64,000 bases of DNA from Bacteroidetes bacterium UBA2475 (GCA_002342065.1 DDPF01000010.1:248001-312000); one strand, 5' to 3'; shown: positions 1 through 9,510, numbered from the stretch's first letter. Numbers and translations are program-made. The notes: generated by a model not told the origin, from the letters alone.

Positions 1-425
1 CTTTAGAAAAATTCAATATCGACAAAATAATGTCGCGCATTATTGAAAAATTGCCTGATGGTAATGCTTATTACAGTAAAGAAGAATTCACTGATAAATC
101 TGAACGTTTTTTTGTGAGTGAAATTATCCGCGAAAAGATCTTATTGAATTATAAAAAAGAAATTCCTTACAGCGTAGAAGTTGTAGTGAACACTTTTAAA
201 GAAGAAGAAAAGATAATTAAAACACAGGTAGATATTTTAGTGGAACGTGATAGTCAGAAAGGCATTATTATTGGCGATAAGGGTTCAGCATTAAAACGCG
301 TGGGTGTGCAAGCCCGTAAAGACCTAGAGATCTTCTTTAAAAAACAAATATTTTTAGAACTCTTCGTTAAAGTAGATAAAGACTGGCGCAGTAATGATAC
401 ACGGTTGAATAATTTTGGGTACTAA
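1..425 (+). CDS. era: GTPase Era, C-terminal part (5' end outside window)
   Basis: Only the KH RNA-binding half is present. The frame is open to the left edge without a stop, so the ATG at 30 is internal. Family marks are SERFFVSEIIREKI, which leads into the KH domain, the KH loop GDKGSALKRVG, and a late WR that contacts 16S rRNA in known Era proteins. Era is a ribosome-assembly GTPase acting on the 3' end of 16S rRNA; its G domain lies upstream of the window. The stop codon overlaps the stop of the convergent permease gene by four bases, so no terminator fits between them. The identification is firm. Confidence 0.95.
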   Translation, partial: LEKFNIDKIMSRIIEKLPDGNAYYSKEEFTDKSERFFVSEIIREKILLNYKKEIPYSVEVVVNTFKEEEKIIKTQVDILVERDSQKGIIIGDKGSALKRVGVQARKDLEIFFKKQIFLELFVKVDKDWRSNDTRLNNFGY

Positions 426-1690
426 TCAAACTTCAACGTTTTAATTGGCGTTAACTTTGTTATGATCAATGTTGGCAACAACAGCATCAAAAAGCAAACT
501 ACAAACGTACCAACATTTAATCCTAAAAAATACAGCCAGTTAATATCAACAGCAACATATTCTACATAATAAATACTGCTGTCTAATTTTACGATCTTAA
601 AATAATATTGTAACAAACAAGCAGCAATTCCAAAAACATTGCCCCACAACAAACCTTTACCAATTAATTTTAAACTGATCATTAAAAAGATCTTGCGCAC
701 ATTAACGTTACTCATTCCTAGAGCTTTTACGAGGCCCACCATGTTCGTTCTTTCCAGTATCAAAATCAACAATGCGGTTATCATATTTATAGTAGCTACA
801 ATTATCATTAATACCACTATAATTATTCCGTTAATATCCAGCTTCTCTAACCAAATAAAAATGTTAGAATAAATTTGCTTTACGCTATTCACATTAAAAT
901 TATATCCTAATAATTCCTGTACCACCTCAAGGTCTCCATCCAGTTTTTCAAAATCTTTTATACGTATCTCGTAATTACCAACCTGGTTCTCGTTCCAGTA
1001 ATTTAAACGCTGCACCTGGCGAAGATCTACAAACGAGAGACTGTTGTCAAAGTCAGAAAAACTGGTCTTAAAAATACCGCAAATGGTAAAGTTGCGTGAG
1101 CGCTTTTCGTACTTAATGATGTTTTCTTTTACGGTACTATCATAAACTTCATGCTGCGAAATAAAATAAACCAGCATTTTTTCGTTCACCTTTAAATTTA
1201 ATCTATCGGCCAGGCTCGAACTTATTAAAACATCTTTACTCGCCTCCTCTTTTACAAATACCGGCAAACGACCTTCCAACAGATATTTTTTTATGAACTC
1301 AAAATTATAATCGGCCGTAACACCTTTTAAAATAATGCCTTCATTCTCTGTTTCAGTTTTTAAAATACCATTTTTAAAAGCAGTGCCTTGGAGGTAACTA
1401 ACAAAAGATAATTTGCGTAGGGTCTCCAGCGAATCTTTATTTAAATAAATAGGTTCCTGTTCGTTACTGGCGTTTACGTTAATGTTGCTTACTACAAGAT
1501 CGGTAGTTAAGCCTGTTATGCGGGTAATAATCTCTTTTTTAAAGCCCAGTACAATGCTCACCGTTAAAAACATTACCGAAACCCCTAAAGCAATGCCAAT
1601 AATTCCTATTTTTACAATAGGCTTAGAGATGTTACCTTTGTCTAGTTTGGGATCCGAGATCCTGTTAGCTATGAATTTTTCTATACTCAA
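422..1690 (-). CDS. ABC transporter permease, LolC/LolE-like
   Basis: A 422-residue FtsX-type permease. One membrane segment lies near residues 27-50, then a long periplasmic domain (about 50-285), then three membrane segments in the last 140 residues. This is the four-segment MacB/LolC plan. The N-terminus (FIANRIS...SKPIVKIGIIGIALG) looks like the LolC/E-type permeases of Bacteroidota, which release lipoproteins from the inner membrane. The only workable start is TTG at 1690, since an in-frame stop lies seven codons upstream. No ATPase gene is adjacent, so the partner must be elsewhere. Its start lies 7 bases from that of the divergent muramidase gene. Substrate is inferred, not shown. Confidence 0.85.
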   Translation of the reverse strand: MSIEKFIANRISDPKLDKGNISKPIVKIGIIGIALGVSVMFLTVSIVLGFKKEIITRITGLTTDLVVSNINVNASNEQEPIYLNKDSLETLRKLSFVSYLQGTAFKNGILKTETENEGIILKGVTADYNFEFIKKYLLEGRLPVFVKEEASKDVLISSSLADRLNLKVNEKMLVYFISQHEVYDSTVKENIIKYEKRSRNFTICGIFKTSFSDFDNSLSFVDLRQVQRLNYWNENQVGNYEIRIKDFEKLDGDLEVVQELLGYNFNVNSVKQIYSNIFIWLEKLDINGIIIVVLMIIVATINMITALLILILERTNMVGLVKALGMSNVNVRKIFLMISLKLIGKGLLWGNVFGIAACLLQYYFKIVKLDSSIYYVEYVAVDINWLYFLGLNVGTFVVCFLMLLLPTLIITKLTPIKTLKFD

Positions 1691-1697
1691 AAAAAGA

Positions 1698-2927
1698 ATG
1701 TACTCCTTTCACAAAAATAACAAATTGATTTGCTTTATCAGCTCTTTACTTTTATTATCGCAATCTTTATTCTCACAAAGTTTTGTTGGCATCGAACAAA
1801 AATATCTTGCGGTAAAAGATTATACAACTGTAACCCTTGGTGCACAACAGTTTGATGCCTACCTACCCCTTTTAAAAAAGAAACGTGTTGGTATTGTGAC
1901 CAATATCACAGGCGTAATAAATTCTACCAGTATTGTTGATACCTTACTAAAACTAAAAGTTAATATTAAAAAGATCTTTGGTCCAGAGCATGGCTTTAGA
2001 GGAAACATAGAGGCCGGCGAAAAAGTGAACAGCAATATTGATGCAAAAACCGGTTTACCAATAATTTCATTATATGGCAGCAATAAAAAGCCCAATAAAG
2101 AGCAATTAAAAGATATTGATGTATTGATATATGACATACAAGATGTTGGGGTGCGTTTTTACACCTACATTTCAACTATGTGTTATGTAATGGAAGCTTG
2201 CGCAGAAAATAAAAAAGAATGTATTGTGCTGGACAGACCCAACCCGAATGGTTTTTACATTGACGGTCCAACAATGAAAGATGAGTTTAAAACCTTTTTA
2301 GGATTACATAATGTGCCTTTGGTGTATGGCATGACCACGGGAGAATATGCCGCTATGGCCAATAAGGAAGGTTGGTTAAAAAATAAAGTAAAGTGCAAAC
2401 TTACTATTATAACACTAAAAAATTACGACCGAAAGGCCACATATCCTTTGCCGGTAAAGCCTTCGCCTAATATTCCAAACCTTGAATCCATTTTGTTATA
2501 CCCAAGTTTAGGTTTGTTTGAAGGCACTATTATAAGCCTTGGACGCGGAACCGACGTGCCTTTCCAGGTTATTGGCCATCCTAAATACAGCGATACTACT
2601 TTTTATTTTACACCAAAAGCTACAGCATTATCAAAAGAACCCAAGTACCTTAATGAACGTTGTTATGGATTAAATTTGAAAAAAGATCCATACTTAAAGA
2701 ATCACCCATTAAAAATTAATTTAGGCTGGATGAAAAAATTATATGCAGATCTGAATAAACCTGACTTTTTTGATAAGAATTTTAATTACCACTCCGGCAA
2801 TACCGAACTGCAGGAACAGCTAAAGAATGGTCTTTCTGAAGAAGATATACGACGATCGTGGCAAAAGGACATTGAAAATTTCAAAAAAATAAGGGTTAAA
2901 TACCTTTTATATCCCGATTTTAACTAG
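1698..2927 (+). CDS. NamZ-type exo-beta-N-acetylmuramidase (DUF1343), exported
   Basis: A 409-residue protein with a clear signal peptide (MYSFHKNNKLICFISSLLLL, ending near SQS). Family marks are GPEHGFRG, DVLIYDIQDVGVRFYTYIST, LDRPNPNG, PLVYGMTTGEYA and the GRGTDVPFQ region. DUF1343 includes NamZ (YbbC), which removes terminal MurNAc from peptidoglycan fragments. A longer reading frame reaches back to 1482, but that part is antisense to the permease; ATG 1698 places the signal peptide at the N-terminus. The protein probably acts in the periplasm on cell-wall fragments. The MltD-type transglycosylase and dipeptide epimerase in this window would fit the same turnover pathway. Confidence 0.88.
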   Translation: MYSFHKNNKLICFISSLLLLSQSLFSQSFVGIEQKYLAVKDYTTVTLGAQQFDAYLPLLKKKRVGIVTNITGVINSTSIVDTLLKLKVNIKKIFGPEHGFRGNIEAGEKVNSNIDAKTGLPIISLYGSNKKPNKEQLKDIDVLIYDIQDVGVRFYTYISTMCYVMEACAENKKECIVLDRPNPNGFYIDGPTMKDEFKTFLGLHNVPLVYGMTTGEYAAMANKEGWLKNKVKCKLTIITLKNYDRKATYPLPVKPSPNIPNLESILLYPSLGLFEGTIISLGRGTDVPFQVIGHPKYSDTTFYFTPKATALSKEPKYLNERCYGLNLKKDPYLKNHPLKINLGWMKKLYADLNKPDFFDKNFNYHSGNTELQEQLKNGLSEEDIRRSWQKDIENFKKIRVKYLLYPDFN

Positions 2928-2942
2928 TTGTGCGTAATATTT

Positions 2943-2973
2943 TTGGCTTTTCTTGTTTAGAAACCTATTTTTG
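2943..2973 (+). promoter_or_regulatory. Bacteroidota-type promoter for the E2 gene at 2994
   Basis: TTG at 2943-2945, a 20-base spacer, then TATTTTTG at 2966-2973. This fits the -33 TTG and -7 TAnnTTTG consensus of Flavobacterium and Bacteroides. It predicts transcription from about 2980 and a leader of roughly 14 bases before ATG 2994. Confidence 0.65.
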
Positions 2974-2993
2974 TAACACTATAAAAAATACAG

Positions 2994-4343
2994 ATGGCAA
3001 GCTTTGATTTAATAATGCCTAAAATGGGCGAAAGTGTAGCAGAAGCTACAATTATAAAGTGGACTAAAAACGAAGGTGATAAAATTAAAATTGATGAAAC
3101 AGTTTTAGAAATCGCTACAGATAAAGTGGATAGCGAGATCCCCTCTCCGTTTGAAGGCACACTTGTAAAACGCCTGTTTAACGAAGGTGATGTTGTGCAG
3201 GTTGGTGCTGTAATAGGCGTTATAAGTAGCGAAGCAAATGCTTCCGTATCTGAAACTCCAAAAACCAATTCATCCGATGTTAAACAGGAAACTAAAAAAG
3301 AAGAAACAAGTTCTTCGTCTACCGTTAGTGCGCCAAAAACTGCTGCCAATAATAATTACGGCGATTCAACCAAATTCTATTCACCACTTGTAAAAAGCAT
3401 TGCTAAAGAAGAAGGAATTTCTCTTACAGAATTAGATGGTATTAAAGGTACAGGCCAGGATGGTCGTGTTACAAAAGCAGATATTTTAGCTTATTTACCA
3501 AACCGCAATAAACAATCTTCAGAAAGCAAAACTGAAACAATTACTACAACTACCTCAACTAAATCAACTCCGGTTAATGTTGGAGATAATGCTGTTATCG
3601 TTCACCGTCCTGCCGTTTCGGTTGGTGCAGGCGATGAAATAATTGAAATGGATCGTATGCGTAAGATCATTGCCGATAATATGGTAATGAGCAAGCACGT
3701 TGCACCACACGTTACGTCTTATGTTGAAGCTGATGTTACCAATCTTGTTCAATGGAGAGATAAAGTGAAAAAAGAATTTGAGAAACGCGAAGGAGAAAAA
3801 TTAACGTTTACACCTTTATTTATTGAAGCTGTAACACGTGCTATTAAAGATTTCCCAATGATCAACGTTTCTGTAGATCAAACAGGAACTAAAATAATTA
3901 AACGTAAAAATATTAATATCGGTATGGCTGCGGCTCTACCAACAGGTAATTTAATTGTGCCTGTAATTAAAAATGCAGATGAGCGTAACTTAATTGGTAT
4001 TACCAAAGCCGTTAACGACCTTGCGAACAGAGCACGCGCCAATAAATTATTGCCTGATGAAATTCAAGGCGGAACTTTTACGTTAACTAACGTTGGTGGA
4101 TTTGGCAATGTAATGGGAACGCCTATTATTTTACAACCACAGGTTGCTATTTTAGCAGTTGGTGCTATTAAAAAGAAACCTGCAGTAATTGAAACACCGC
4201 AAGGTGATATGATCGGCATCCGTCAATTCATGTTCTTATCATTAAGCTATGACCACCGTGTAGTAGATGGTTCTTTAGGTGGAACTTTTTTAAGAAGAGT
4301 GGCCGATTACCTTGAGAATTGGGATGTGAACAGAACAATTTAA
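2994..4343 (+). CDS. 2-oxo acid dehydrogenase E2 (dihydrolipoyl acyltransferase), single lipoyl domain
   Basis: A 449-residue E2. The lipoyl domain is at 1-77 with lipoyl lysine K44 in ATDKVDSE. A Ser/Thr/Glu-rich linker follows, then a subunit-binding domain near 125-165 (YSPLVKSIAKEEG...GRVTKADILAYL), a second linker, and the catalytic domain from about 215 with DHRVVDG (H421, D425). One lipoyl domain and the IPSPFEG sequence suggest a branched-chain or 2-oxoglutarate type, unlike the two-lipoyl PDH E2 at 55628. The exact substrate cannot be fixed from sequence alone. It has its own promoter and stands alone, with no E1 or E3 gene adjacent; a bidirectional terminator follows. Confidence 0.9.
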   Translation: MASFDLIMPKMGESVAEATIIKWTKNEGDKIKIDETVLEIATDKVDSEIPSPFEGTLVKRLFNEGDVVQVGAVIGVISSEANASVSETPKTNSSDVKQETKKEETSSSSTVSAPKTAANNNYGDSTKFYSPLVKSIAKEEGISLTELDGIKGTGQDGRVTKADILAYLPNRNKQSSESKTETITTTTSTKSTPVNVGDNAVIVHRPAVSVGAGDEIIEMDRMRKIIADNMVMSKHVAPHVTSYVEADVTNLVQWRDKVKKEFEKREGEKLTFTPLFIEAVTRAIKDFPMINVSVDQTGTKIIKRKNINIGMAAALPTGNLIVPVIKNADERNLIGITKAVNDLANRARANKLLPDEIQGGTFTLTNVGGFGNVMGTPIILQPQVAILAVGAIKKKPAVIETPQGDMIGIRQFMFLSLSYDHRVVDGSLGGTFLRRVADYLENWDVNRTI

Positions 4344-4355
4344 ATTACTTCATAT

Positions 4356-4389
4356 AAAAAAACCCGCCTCAAACGAAGCGGGTTTTTTT
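4356..4389. terminator. Bidirectional intrinsic terminator
   Basis: A perfect 12-bp stem, AAAAAAACCCGC at 4356-4367 with its complement at 4378-4389, and a 10-base loop. The A and T tracts serve both strands. It separates the convergent E2 gene from the large T9SS cargo gene. Confidence 0.9.
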
Positions 4390-4409
4390 ATTGAGTTTAT
4401 TTTGAGGTA

Positions 4410-7400
4410 TTATTCTTTTACAACTTTAATAGTTTGGGTTGTCTTATTATCACTTACTAATTTTATAAAATAAATTCCATTCGCAAATTTCTCTAAATTA
4501 ATTTCCGTTGAATTTGTTTTATCAGAAAAAATAAATTCGTTGTTTAAAACAACTTTTCCTGCTGCATCCATAACCTCTATCACAACTTGAGTTGTTTGAG
4601 CATTATTCATTTTTAAAATTAAAATGCCGCTTGTTGGATTTGGATACAATGAAAAACCATTATTATTAGTTAATGCATTTATACCGGTGCATATAGAAAC
4701 ATTTACTGTTACGTTAGTAGTGTTTTTACAACCGTTAGCGCCTGTTCCTGTTACAGTATAAATTGCAGTTGCTGCAGGTGTATACGTTACTGAAGCGCCA
4801 TTTGTATTTCCGGGCATCCACGAATAAGTTGTTGCACCTGTTGCGCTTAGTATTACCGATTGTCCCTGGCAAATAACACTATTGTTTGGTGTTGCGTTTA
4901 TTGTTGGTAAAGGTAGTAAGGTTACTGTTGCTGTTTTTACATTCGAACAACTTCCTGTGGTACCTGTAACGGTATAAACCGTTGTGCCTGTTGGTGCGTA
5001 AGTTGCTGTTGAAGCACTACCGCCGCCATTACTCCAGTTATATGATGTTGCACCTGTAACAGTGAACACTACTGTTGAACCTGTACAAATTGATTGTACT
5101 GCATTAGCTACTGTTACTGTTGGTGTTGTTGTTACGTTTGCAGTAGCAGTTTTTACGCTCGCACATCCGCCAGTTGTACCCGTAAGTGTGTAAACGGTTG
5201 TGTTTAAAGGTGCATATGAAGCTGATGCAGCGGTACCTCCGCCATTACTCCAGGCATAAGTTGTTGCGCCCGAACCAACAAAAGTTACCGTTGTACCAGA
5301 ACAAATTGATTGAACTGAGTTCGTTATTGCAATGTTTGGTGTTGCTGTAATTGCTATTGCCTGGTTAAATGTTGAACCGGGGCCACTAGTATTTGAGGCT
5401 ATTAATGTAACGGTATAATTACCTGCTGTTGAAAAAGTAATATTTGGATTTTGTGAAGTAGCAGAAGCAATTGTAACTCCTGCACTCGGCAATACGCTCC
5501 AGCTCCAGGCGTTTGGTGAGTTAGTAGATTGGTCTGTAAATGGTACTACTGCTCCAACACATTTTGGCGCAGCGGTTACACTGTATCCTGTTACTGGAAC
5601 AGGTGGCGGTGCAGCTCCAACTACATCAACTATCCATACACCTCTTCCATATGATGCTGCAACTAATTTTGTTGGATTAGCCGGAGAAATTTCCATATCT
5701 GATAAAGGCATATTTGGTAATCCTGCATTATATAATGTCCATGTTGCAGAAACGTTATCTCTATAATAAACACCAACATCCATTCCAACATAAATTCTAT
5801 CACTTGTGCCAGGTTGATATACGCAGCAATTTGCAGGAATATTTGGTAGGTTAGCAGTGAAGTTGGTCCATGTTGTTCCTCCATTAGTGGTCATAAAAAC
5901 TTTATTGGCTGCCGAGTAACCACTTAATACAACCCATGCATTATTTGGATCTAAAGGATCTATCGAAATAAATTCAGGAGATGCCGAGCCTACCGGAACT
6001 GTACCTGTTACGTTGGTCCATGTTGTTCCGCCATCTGTTGTTTTGCAAATACCTGAACCTTTTAAAACATAAATAACCTGGTTGTTAGATGGGGCAATAG
6101 CAAACTCTTTTACCGAACCTGTTATCGGTAATGCTGTTAGTTGCGTCCATGCTCCTGCGGAATTAGTTGATTTAAACAAATTAGTATACCCACAATACAA
6201 TGTCGTAGCTACCTGCGGATCTTGTTTCCAGGCTGTAACCCAAGGTGCTGAGCCAGTCATTCCTGTTGTGCAGGTTGACCAAGACGTACCACCGTTGGTT
6301 GACTTACGTAATGCACCATTATAATATTCGCCAAACATATTATTATCATTGGTACGGTCAATAAAACAATCCATTCCATCGCCACCTAAAGCCGCGTTAT
6401 ATGTTGTACCATTCCAAATACTTGTTCCGTTATCCTGGTGACCGGTGATCCATTTGTTAGCTGTTAAAGATGACAGACCAATTTTATAGATCTGCGAAAT
6501 ATTTATAGTTCCTGAAATTTCCTGCCATGCTGTTGCAGTTCTTCTATAAACAGTTCCATCATTGGTATTAAATAAAGTTCCCGCAGCATCATATTCCAGA
6601 TCGTGATGATCAGCATGCGTAAAAGGTGCGCCTGAACCGGTCCAGTGACCATAGATCGTCCAGTTAGTTCCACCATTTGTAGTTCTCCAAACATTTACAC
6701 CACCGGTTACAACTTCATTTGCGTTTAATGGCGAAGCGGCAACGCAAAGGTCGTACCAACCTTGTCCGCCAGTATCTGTACCTGCAGATGACCATCCTAA
6801 TAAATTTGGAGTAGTTGCCATTTGTGTAAAAGCGCCTGCACTATTAATAGAACGATAAAACCCTTGAAAGCCATTTCCCGAACTATTTGATGCCAATACA
6901 TAAACATAATTAGCGTCAGCAGGTGTAACTGCAATTGCCATTCTATTAATACCTGTTGTTGGAATACCGGTGTTTACCGTTACAAAAGTAGCTCCACCAT
7001 CGTTAGACACTCTAAATGTTGGTCCGCCTGCGTAAACTGTTGTTGGTGCTCCTGGCTTAAATTCAAGGTCAAAGGTGCTACCTGTGGCAACCTGCGTCCA
7101 GTTAGTACCACCATTTATTGTACGGTATATTCCACCTGATGTTGCAGCTATAACTATTAAAGGGTTTGAAGGATTTATAATTAATCTGCGTATTGTAAAA
7201 TTATTAGTTACTGCGTTAGTTAACCCGGTAGCTGCCCATGTATTACCACCGTTAGTAGATTTTAGCACACCAATACTTCTTGTGTCACCAGCATCACCAT
7301 CTCCTGTGGCAAGATACATTATGCTGGTATTTGTAGGGTCTATAGCAAGATCTGAGCAACCTATTACTGCTAAGTTATCTGTATTAGTTGTCCATGAAGT

Positions 7401-7895
7401 ACCACCGTTAGTTGATCTCCACAAGCCACCTGCCGGAGCACCTACCCATAAATTATTTGAATTGGTAGGATCAACTGTAATAAAACCCATTCTGCCAGAT
7501 TTTAGTAATTGTCCGCCTGCGCTACCGCTAATTGGGCCCATTGGTCCAACTGGTGTCCATGTAGTTGAAGCCAGCATACTGCTGCTTGTAAATTTATTTC
7601 CGGTGTTCTGGTCTTGATATGTATCTAAAAATTCCTGGTAATTTTTTGCTGTTAAAGATAACAACGAAAGATCGCCTGTAGGATAAACGCGGCGTTCAAC
7701 AAAATTCTCCCACCGCTTGAAAGCCTTGTAGCCTTTACCTTTTTCGGTATTATCACGTGCTGCCCAATAGTTATTAAAGTCTGCCTGGATCTGGTAAAAA
7801 TTACCGTTTGGGTCTTGCATTTTTTGCACCCATTCTTGAGAGAAAATAGTGTTCAAACAAAAAATAGCGATCAATAAAAATATAATTTTTTTCAT
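4410..7895 (-). CDS. Giant exported beta-propeller protein with T9SS type A sorting domain
   Basis: 1161 residues with signal peptide MKKIIFLLIAIFCLNTIFSQ. Residues from about 110 to 770 hold many BNR/sortilin-type repeats of the form STNGGTSW or TTNGGTNW, spaced as in propeller blades. A PKD-like domain follows (TDQSTNSPNAWSWSV ... NYTVTLIASN). Then come three roughly 70-residue Ig-like units, each with SIC(S/T)G or VICQG near its start and a C-terminal TVTGT-type strand. The last 80 residues are a T9SS type A sorting domain (SLYPNPTSGILIL ... GIYFIKLVSD). The protein should cross the outer membrane through T9SS and be anchored or released. The VVDVVGAAPPP spacer marks the end of the propeller. 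Its ligand is unknown. The gene is monocistronic. Confidence 0.88.
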   Translation of the reverse strand: MKKIIFLLIAIFCLNTIFSQEWVQKMQDPNGNFYQIQADFNNYWAARDNTEKGKGYKAFKRWENFVERRVYPTGDLSLLSLTAKNYQEFLDTYQDQNTGNKFTSSSMLASTTWTPVGPMGPISGSAGGQLLKSGRMGFITVDPTNSNNLWVGAPAGGLWRSTNGGTSWTTNTDNLAVIGCSDLAIDPTNTSIMYLATGDGDAGDTRSIGVLKSTNGGNTWAATGLTNAVTNNFTIRRLIINPSNPLIVIAATSGGIYRTINGGTNWTQVATGSTFDLEFKPGAPTTVYAGGPTFRVSNDGGATFVTVNTGIPTTGINRMAIAVTPADANYVYVLASNSSGNGFQGFYRSINSAGAFTQMATTPNLLGWSSAGTDTGGQGWYDLCVAASPLNANEVVTGGVNVWRTTNGGTNWTIYGHWTGSGAPFTHADHHDLEYDAAGTLFNTNDGTVYRRTATAWQEISGTINISQIYKIGLSSLTANKWITGHQDNGTSIWNGTTYNAALGGDGMDCFIDRTNDNNMFGEYYNGALRKSTNGGTSWSTCTTGMTGSAPWVTAWKQDPQVATTLYCGYTNLFKSTNSAGAWTQLTALPITGSVKEFAIAPSNNQVIYVLKGSGICKTTDGGTTWTNVTGTVPVGSASPEFISIDPLDPNNAWVVLSGYSAANKVFMTTNGGTTWTNFTANLPNIPANCCVYQPGTSDRIYVGMDVGVYYRDNVSATWTLYNAGLPNMPLSDMEISPANPTKLVAASYGRGVWIVDVVGAAPPPVPVTGYSVTAAPKCVGAVVPFTDQSTNSPNAWSWSVLPSAGVTIASATSQNPNITFSTAGNYTVTLIASNTSGPGSTFNQAIAITATPNIAITNSVQSICSGTTVTFVGSGATTYAWSNGGGTAASASYAPLNTTVYTLTGTTGGCASVKTATANVTTTPTVTVANAVQSICTGSTVVFTVTGATSYNWSNGGGSASTATYAPTGTTVYTVTGTTGSCSNVKTATVTLLPLPTINATPNNSVICQGQSVILSATGATTYSWMPGNTNGASVTYTPAATAIYTVTGTGANGCKNTTNVTVNVSICTGINALTNNNGFSLYPNPTSGILILKMNNAQTTQVVIEVMDAAGKVVLNNEFIFSDKTNSTEINLEKFANGIYFIKLVSDNKTTQTIKVVKE

Positions 7896-8015
7896 ATTGG
7901 GATTTTAATTATTTGAAATTAAAAAATTCGAAAATTAAATCCTAATTTTTTGTAAGGAAATGAGCTTTTGTCAATATATTCTCCTAAATTATTTAGTTTT
8001 TTAAATGTAAAAAAA

Positions 8016-8894
8016 TTAAGGTATGCAGGCGCAACGCCGCACAGATAGGAACTCAGCTTCATTCTCAAGATAATTACGGCAATACAATTTACCTTTCGGG
8101 CCCTGGTTGATGATAAAATAATTTACGAGCATAGCCTCATAACTTGCATCAATATATATCCATTTATTTAGTTTTTTATAAAATGGATATTTCTCTTGTA
8201 ATTTATTAGAAAGGGGATCAAAAAAATGATTAATGCCCGAAAATTCCTGGAACTGAAAAGCATGAATCATTTCGTGTGCATAAACATCATAAAATATTTT
8301 GCCTGAATGAAGCGTGTCGGTAAACAGGAAACCGTTAGAGGCAGTTGAGCCTACTAATCGTGGTTCGTACCTGATCTTATCCGTATAAAAAGTAAAAGTT
8401 CCCGAACGTAAAGATGTTTTATAATCAAAAGAGGTACTATTTAAGGTCATAAATAAAAGACCGCCAAACGTAGAAGGCATAAAGCGCGGAGTTAAAGTAA
8501 AAGGTCCTGTTTTAAATTCCAAACGTATAAAACCAACATCGTAATGCCATTGACTCCAAAAATCGCGATTAGCTGCGGCGTTCTCAACAATTGAATTGCC
8601 TGCGCTAAATACAGCACGCGACACCCAGGCATAAGATAAATTTTGCCTTTCGGCAATGAGGTAATTTAATTTTTTTCCTGAATAAACTATAGCACCACCA
8701 CCAAGTCCAACTACAAAACCTTTTGCGAATGCCTTATGCCACTTTTGATCTTTCTTTTTATTAATGATAGCGCCTATACCAGCGGTTACACCGCCTACTA
8801 ATGTGTTGTATGCAATTATTTTTGGTTCAAGATTTTGTGATCTTGTTTGCTGTAAGATAAAGCTGAAAATAAGAATAAAACAAAGCTGTTTCAT
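8016..8894 (-). CDS. Exported protein of unknown family with HExxH metallopeptidase-like motif
   Basis: 292 residues starting with a signal peptide (MKQLCFILIFSFILQQTRSQ). Two Gly/Ala-rich hydrophobic stretches follow near 31-45 and 58-72 (LVGGVTAGIGAII and FVVGLGGGAIV), each trailed by lysines. In the C-terminal third, VYAHEMIHAFQFQEF carries HEMIH, the HExxH zinc motif. A possible third ligand is in the following SGINHFF segment or at one of the later acidic residues. I do not recognise the family. The protein could be an envelope metalloprotease, or the motif may be structural. It sits alone between the T9SS cargo gene and the cupin gene. Confidence 0.6.
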   Translation of the reverse strand: MKQLCFILIFSFILQQTRSQNLEPKIIAYNTLVGGVTAGIGAIINKKKDQKWHKAFAKGFVVGLGGGAIVYSGKKLNYLIAERQNLSYAWVSRAVFSAGNSIVENAAANRDFWSQWHYDVGFIRLEFKTGPFTLTPRFMPSTFGGLLFMTLNSTSFDYKTSLRSGTFTFYTDKIRYEPRLVGSTASNGFLFTDTLHSGKIFYDVYAHEMIHAFQFQEFSGINHFFDPLSNKLQEKYPFYKKLNKWIYIDASYEAMLVNYFIINQGPKGKLYCRNYLENEAEFLSVRRCACIP

Positions 8895-9097
8895 AATTGG
8901 GATATCATTTGCCTCCGCAATTGTGCTGCCATTGTGTATATAGTTAATATCCTGTTTAAAAGGCGTTAATAACCTTTTGATCTTTTGTTCAATTCCCCAA
9001 ACTGTTGATATAACTCATCATAATGCCAAATAAGTCCAAACTTCCCCGAATTACATAAACAGCATTTAATTTGTATCATTACAATAAAAAAAGGTTT

Positions 9098-9460
9098 ATG
9101 AAAGCATTTAAACTAATAAATATAAACGATACAGATTGTTCTTTTTTAGAAGGAGAAATGACAGAGTCGGTAAACATTGATGGCAACCATTTTGTGATCA
9201 AAACCGATTTTGATCCCTATCAATTAACTGCGCATCCGGCACCGCGCTATCAATTTGTAGTAACCGTTAAAGGTAAACTTAGATTTAGAGTGACCAACGG
9301 CGATACCTTTATTATTGAACCCGGCATTTTACTTATTGCAAAAGATCTTAAAGGCGAAGGCCATAGCTGGGAAATTATTGATGGAAACGAATGGGAAAGA
9401 ATCTATATTGTGCCAGATCATGATGCTGATGATTTTTTTGTTGCGAAAGAATTTCTTTAA
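9098..9460 (+). CDS. Small cupin-fold protein
   Basis: 120 residues from ATG 9098. A TTG 27 bases upstream would add a doubtful MYHYNKKRF. The central PAPRYQFVVTVKGKLRFRVTNGD and TFIIEPGILLIAKD match the two-motif cupin pattern: an early conserved loop, the G-x-L/R-strand, then a proline-containing turn and an HSW after the second motif. Cupins are small beta barrels that are often metal-dependent enzymes or sensors. Metal ligands are sparse here (mainly a possible His in AHPAP and in GHSW), so the function cannot be named. The gene is followed by a weak hairpin. Confidence 0.65.
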   Translation: MKAFKLININDTDCSFLEGEMTESVNIDGNHFVIKTDFDPYQLTAHPAPRYQFVVTVKGKLRFRVTNGDTFIIEPGILLIAKDLKGEGHSWEIIDGNEWERIYIVPDHDADDFFVAKEFL

Positions 9461-9465
9461 AACAA

Positions 9466-9494
9466 AAAAGCCACAAAAATTCCGCGTGGTTTTT
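9466..9494 (+). terminator. Possible terminator of the cupin gene
   Basis: AAAAGCCAC at 9466-9474 can pair with GTGGTTTTT at 9486-9494, with one G-U pair, around an 11-base loop. It is short, and the T tract is part of the stem. Confidence 0.45.
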
Positions 9495-9510
9495 GATCGC
9501 TTCCTCTCCA

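Noticed and set aside
1482..1697. Upstream extension of the NamZ-type gene
   Set aside because: It is antisense to the permease N-terminus; the signal peptide starts at ATG 1698.
5000..7600. Regular DNA repeats that look like a CRISPR array
   Set aside because: The repeats are imperfect and code for TNGGTNW propeller blades and Ig-like units in one open frame; there are no unique spacers of fixed length.
7075..7617. Open frame of 180 codons on the plus strand
   Set aside because: Antisense shadow of the propeller repeats, with unlikely composition and no start context.
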